Below are positions 61,703-64,000 of a stretch of DNA of 64,000 bases, piece after piece. The notes below the pieces were generated by a model. It was not told the DNA's origin. It saw only the letters and a list, made by a program, of their open reading frames with translations, and made no database searches. Source of the stretch: Verrucomicrobiota bacterium (GTDB lineage: Bacteria > Verrucomicrobiota > Verrucomicrobiia > Verrucomicrobiales > DEV007); NCBI GenBank assembly GCA_024277195.1, contig JAJRVS010000113.1, positions 57,772-121,771 of the forward strand. Reading direction: 5' to 3'. Both the position numbers and the translations under genes were made by a program. Position 1 is the stretch's first letter; every line of letters begins with the position of its first letter.

Positions 61703-62608
61703 ATGAAGAGCGGACCGCAAGCAGGCATTTATCGATGGTCAAAAGTTCTTCGCAGCGAGAGCGAGGTGAACACATGGGAGGTCGCGATAGAATCTTCCGC
61801 TCTGCTTGGTGCCACAATCAGTCATCAGGCCGGCAAAAAAACCTGGCGGCTTGAGTTGTTTGATCCTTCAGCTGAGGAACTTAGCGGCTGGGAGAAAAAA
61901 TTTGGCGGCCGCATCGAGTATATTTCAGAAGCTGAGCTTGAGGCCATGTCTCAGCCTGCCAAAGCGTCGCAGGGTGAAGTGCTGAAGATCCGCGATCGAA
62001 TCATTGTCAGCCAGGAAACGGACGAAACGATTTTGCAGCAGTTACGGGAAGATTTTCCCAAGCGGTTGGTATTGTCCTATCCCCCGGCCTTGGCTTTCGG
62101 GACCGGCGGGCATGCCACCACAGCGACCTGCTTGCGTTTGATTTGCGATTATGTGAAAAATCGCAATAAGGACAGGCTTGCCCCGTGGAGTTTTTTGGAT
62201 CTCGGCTGTGGCAGTGGTATTTTGAGTGCGGCGGCGAATGGCCTGGGAGCGCAGTCTGTTGTTGGTATAGATTTTGATGAAATGGCGGTGCGAACCGCCC
62301 GCCGTTTGGCGGAGAATAATGGCTTGGCGGGGGACTGTTTGATCGAGGGAGATGTTTTGCAATGGCAGCCACCGGGCAAGCAGACGTATGATTTGATTGC
62401 AGCCAATATTTTCCATGATGTGTTGATCGAGCTTTTTCCTAAGCTTCCGGCTTATTTGAGTCCCGGCGGAGAACTGATCATATCCGGTATTTTGAACAGT
62501 CAGGAAAAAAATTGTCTGCATGCAGGCGAGCAAGCGGGTTTTGCCTTTGATCGAGTGATCCGTAAAGGCAAATGGAGCACTGCCCACGCCACCCTGAGAG
62601 CCATTTGA
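61703..62608 (+). CDS. prmA: Ribosomal protein L11 methyltransferase
   Basis: PrmA trimethylates ribosomal protein L11 using SAM. The SAM-binding block LDLGCGSGILSAAANGLG, the VVGIDFDEMAVR acidic loop and the NIFHDVLIEL motif (NxF/N-type) are conserved, after an N-terminal substrate domain. The ATG at 61703 gives 301 residues, a normal size. A GTG a little downstream (residue 22, VNTWEVAIES) is an alternative. The gene follows a tRNA by 9 bases with no visible ribosome site, so it is probably released by tRNA processing or starts at the GTG. Confidence 0.88.
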   Translation: MKSGPQAGIYRWSKVLRSESEVNTWEVAIESSALLGATISHQAGKKTWRLELFDPSAEELSGWEKKFGGRIEYISEAELEAMSQPAKASQGEVLKIRDRIIVSQETDETILQQLREDFPKRLVLSYPPALAFGTGGHATTATCLRLICDYVKNRNKDRLAPWSFLDLGCGSGILSAAANGLGAQSVVGIDFDEMAVRTARRLAENNGLAGDCLIEGDVLQWQPPGKQTYDLIAANIFHDVLIELFPKLPAYLSPGGELIISGILNSQEKNCLHAGEQAGFAFDRVIRKGKWSTAHATLRAI

Positions 62609-62626
62609 AAGCTCAGTTGGGCTTTT
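62608..62626 (+). terminator. Weak intrinsic terminator after prmA
   Basis: AAAGCTC (62608-62614) and GGGCTTT (62619-62625) form a 7-bp stem with one G-T pair and an AGTT loop, immediately after the stop codon, followed by TTTTGG. Confidence 0.5.
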
Positions 62627-62643
62627 GGTGTCGAGATTCTGCT

Positions 62644-62754
62644 AAGGGTCAGGCCTCTTGCAAAAATAATGCTTGTGAGCGGTGGACGGGTGGAGCTTGG
62701 ACAAATAAGAAAACAATCAGGAATGTAAATAGGGAGTCAGACCCCAAGCAAAGT
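62644..62754. repeat. REP-like element remnant in intergenic space
   Basis: AAGGGTCAGGCC begins at 62644 and AGCGGTGGAC at 62678. The same pair of blocks occurs at 12902-12941. Farther right, GGGAGTCAGACCCC (62732-62745) is a near-palindrome of the GGGGTC-GACCCC type common in intergenic hairpins next to RAYT transposases, followed by AAGCAAAG. No gene is seen in 62627-62925, so the spacer seems to be made of repeat remnants. Confidence 0.5.
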
Positions 62755-62925
62755 AATTCTTGATTAAAGCGGTATAGGGAAACATCAGCTGACATCAGAG
62801 TGTTGTGGACTTACGCGGCATGACACAAGCAATCTTTGATTGTGGTGGGAAAAGGGCTTAATTAGCGTTCACTCATATCCTGAGCGCTTGGCGGTGTGTG
62901 GGGAATGTAAAACATGGTTTAGCTG

Positions 62926-64000
62926 ATGAAAAAACAAACAAAGGACAACAAAGCGGGTTTTGAAACCCGTGCGGTGCATTGTGGGCATGATTACGTGGCG
63001 GGCACGGGGGCGGTGATTCCGCCGGTTTATCTGACCTCGACTTTTGAGTATGGCAATGAAGGCGGTTTTGATTACACTCGCTCAGGAAATCCGAATTTCC
63101 GCATGTTGGAGCGAACCTTGGCAAGTCTGGAAGGTGGGAGCCATGCCACGGTTTTTGGCAGCGGTGTCTCGGCGATCACTGCAGTGGTTTCCACGCTGAA
63201 ATCGGGCGATGTGGTGGTGGCGGAGGAAAACATCTATGGCTGCACTTTTCGTTTGTTCGCCCAGGTGTTCGAGAAATTCGGTGTTGAGGTGGTGTATGGA
63301 GATTTGAGTGATGAGAAGAATTTCGAACTGATCGAAAAACATCGCCCGGTGCTGGTGTGGATCGAGTCGCCGACAAATCCTTTGCTGAAGGTGCTCGATA
63401 TTCAAGCGGTGGCGGACGCCACTCATGCCGCGGGCAGTTTGCTGTTGGTGGATAATACCTTTGCTTCAAGTTATTTGCAGCGTCCACTTGAGTTGGGTGC
63501 GGATTTGTCTCTGTTGAGCACCACTAAATACAGTAACGGTCACTCCGATGCTCTGGGTGGCGTGGTGTGCACGAATTCTGATGAGTGGCAGGATAAAATG
63601 ATTTTTGCCCAAAAAGCACTGGGTCTGCAGCCGTCACCTTTTGATAGTTGGCTGATTATGCGCGGGGTGAAAACACAGGCTCTGCGGATGGAGCGCCACA
63701 GTGAGAGTGGACTGCGTTTTGCCAGATTTTTGGAACAGGAAAACCCAGCTTACACGGTAAGATATCCTTTCCTCGAATCGCACCCACAATACGCTATTGC
63801 CAAGAAGCAGATGCATGGCGGCTCGGGTATTGTCACGGTGGATTTTGGTTTGGATCTTGTTAGCACTATGAACTTCGTCGAAAGTTTGCAGTATTTTCCT
63901 AAAGCGGAAAGTTTGGGTGGCATTGAATCCCTGTGCTGTCATCCGGCGTCGATGACTCACGCGGCGATTCCAAAAGCAACTCGGGAAGCAGTGGGTATCA
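62926..64000 (+). CDS. metB: Cystathionine gamma-synthase-like PLP enzyme (3' end beyond window)
   Basis: The reading frame opens at ATG 62926 with MKKQTKDNKAGFETRAVHCG and stays open to the window edge (about 358 codons), so the C-terminus is missing. Cys/Met-metabolism PLP motifs are present: IPPVYLTSTFEYG, YTRSGNPN, FGSGVSAITA, ESPTNP, DNTFAS and the PLP lysine in STTKYSNGHSD. This group includes cystathionine gamma-synthase, O-acetylhomoserine sulfhydrylase and methionine gamma-lyase. Methionine synthesis is the most common role, but the exact reaction cannot be fixed from a partial sequence. Confidence 0.88.
   Translation, partial: MKKQTKDNKAGFETRAVHCGHDYVAGTGAVIPPVYLTSTFEYGNEGGFDYTRSGNPNFRMLERTLASLEGGSHATVFGSGVSAITAVVSTLKSGDVVVAEENIYGCTFRLFAQVFEKFGVEVVYGDLSDEKNFELIEKHRPVLVWIESPTNPLLKVLDIQAVADATHAAGSLLLVDNTFASSYLQRPLELGADLSLLSTTKYSNGHSDALGGVVCTNSDEWQDKMIFAQKALGLQPSPFDSWLIMRGVKTQALRMERHSESGLRFARFLEQENPAYTVRYPFLESHPQYAIAKKQMHGGSGIVTVDFGLDLVSTMNFVESLQYFPKAESLGGIESLCCHPASMTHAAIPKATREAVGI

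Noticed and set aside
62572..62763. 63-codon open frame after prmA
   Set aside because: It starts inside prmA and runs through the repeat-like spacer with no coding character.
1..64000. CRISPR array or prophage
   Set aside because: No regularly spaced direct repeats and no phage structural or integrase genes were seen on either strand.

Overview
The window looks like a chromosomal segment of a Verrucomicrobiota bacterium, probably a free-living polysaccharide degrader close to Opitutae/Puniceicoccales. This is inferred from gene style, not from a marker-gene search. The clues are RecA with a long Ser/Lys-rich N-terminal extension, two tandem Tat-exported Gfo/Idh/MocA oxidoreductases, an H-X-DG-type orphan pseudopilin, a PUR-family (DUF3276) protein, a tiny bS22/AURKAIP1-like ribosomal protein and several secreted carbohydrate-active or esterase proteins. 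Most of the window is core genome. There is no prophage, CRISPR array or rRNA operon. One tRNA, Gly(GCC), is present.

Layout. 0.1-5.4 kb: recA, a small membrane protein, a LysR regulator behind an unusual palindrome/hairpin leader, a PHP-type histidinol phosphatase, a secreted protein and an orphan pseudopilin. 5.4-11.5 kb: carB (reverse), divergent from an mlaE-mlaF-mlaD lipid-transport operon. 11.6-21 kb: a class I aminotransferase, three palindromes in a row, then a six-gene same-strand block transcribed leftward (tkt, yqeY, ispD, M16 peptidase, tig, clpP), then hisG (long form) followed by the bS22-like mini-gene and a TPR protein. 23-26 kb: membrane PIN-TRAM protein, DUF3276 protein, trpS.

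25.9-29.4 kb is the most accessory part: a frameshifted REP-associated tyrosine transposase (RAYT-like) remnant, a GH5 lipoprotein and a gene-poor stretch with a GC-rich island. 29.4-37.8 kb: a repair/helicase group (mutS, recG, recQ) with an ACP phosphodiesterase and a DUF2071 protein. 37.8-44 kb: a beta-helix protein that appears to be cut off just as a NodB deacetylase domain begins, a CBS/DRTGG family II pyrophosphatase, a CehA/McbA-like metallohydrolase, and an intact RAYT-like transposase carrying what looks like an in-frame repeat insertion. 44-55.5 kb: rpe, a CDF-like membrane protein lacking the usual metal ligands, tadA, the Gfo/Idh pair, a secreted esterase, a pair of small secreted paralogues and a large RGG-rich, acidic-linker protein of unknown function. 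55.5-64 kb: an SAF-domain oxidoreductase, a secreted acetyl-xylan-esterase-like protein, manC-ruvX-truA, trpC overlapping truA antisense, tRNA-Gly abutting prmA, and the start of a cystathionine gamma-synthase gene that runs off the window.

Working together: the Mla genes maintain outer-membrane lipid asymmetry. HisG, HisJ-like, TrpC, CarB, MetB-like and the aminotransferase are amino-acid/nucleotide biosynthesis genes scattered as singletons, as is common in this phylum. GH5, the esterases, the Tat oxidoreductases and ManC suggest glycan breakdown and surface-polysaccharide synthesis. The most unusual material is non-coding: a two-block intergenic motif shared between about 12.9 kb and about 62.65 kb, together with two RAYT-type transposase loci, suggests a REP-like repeat family at work in this genome.
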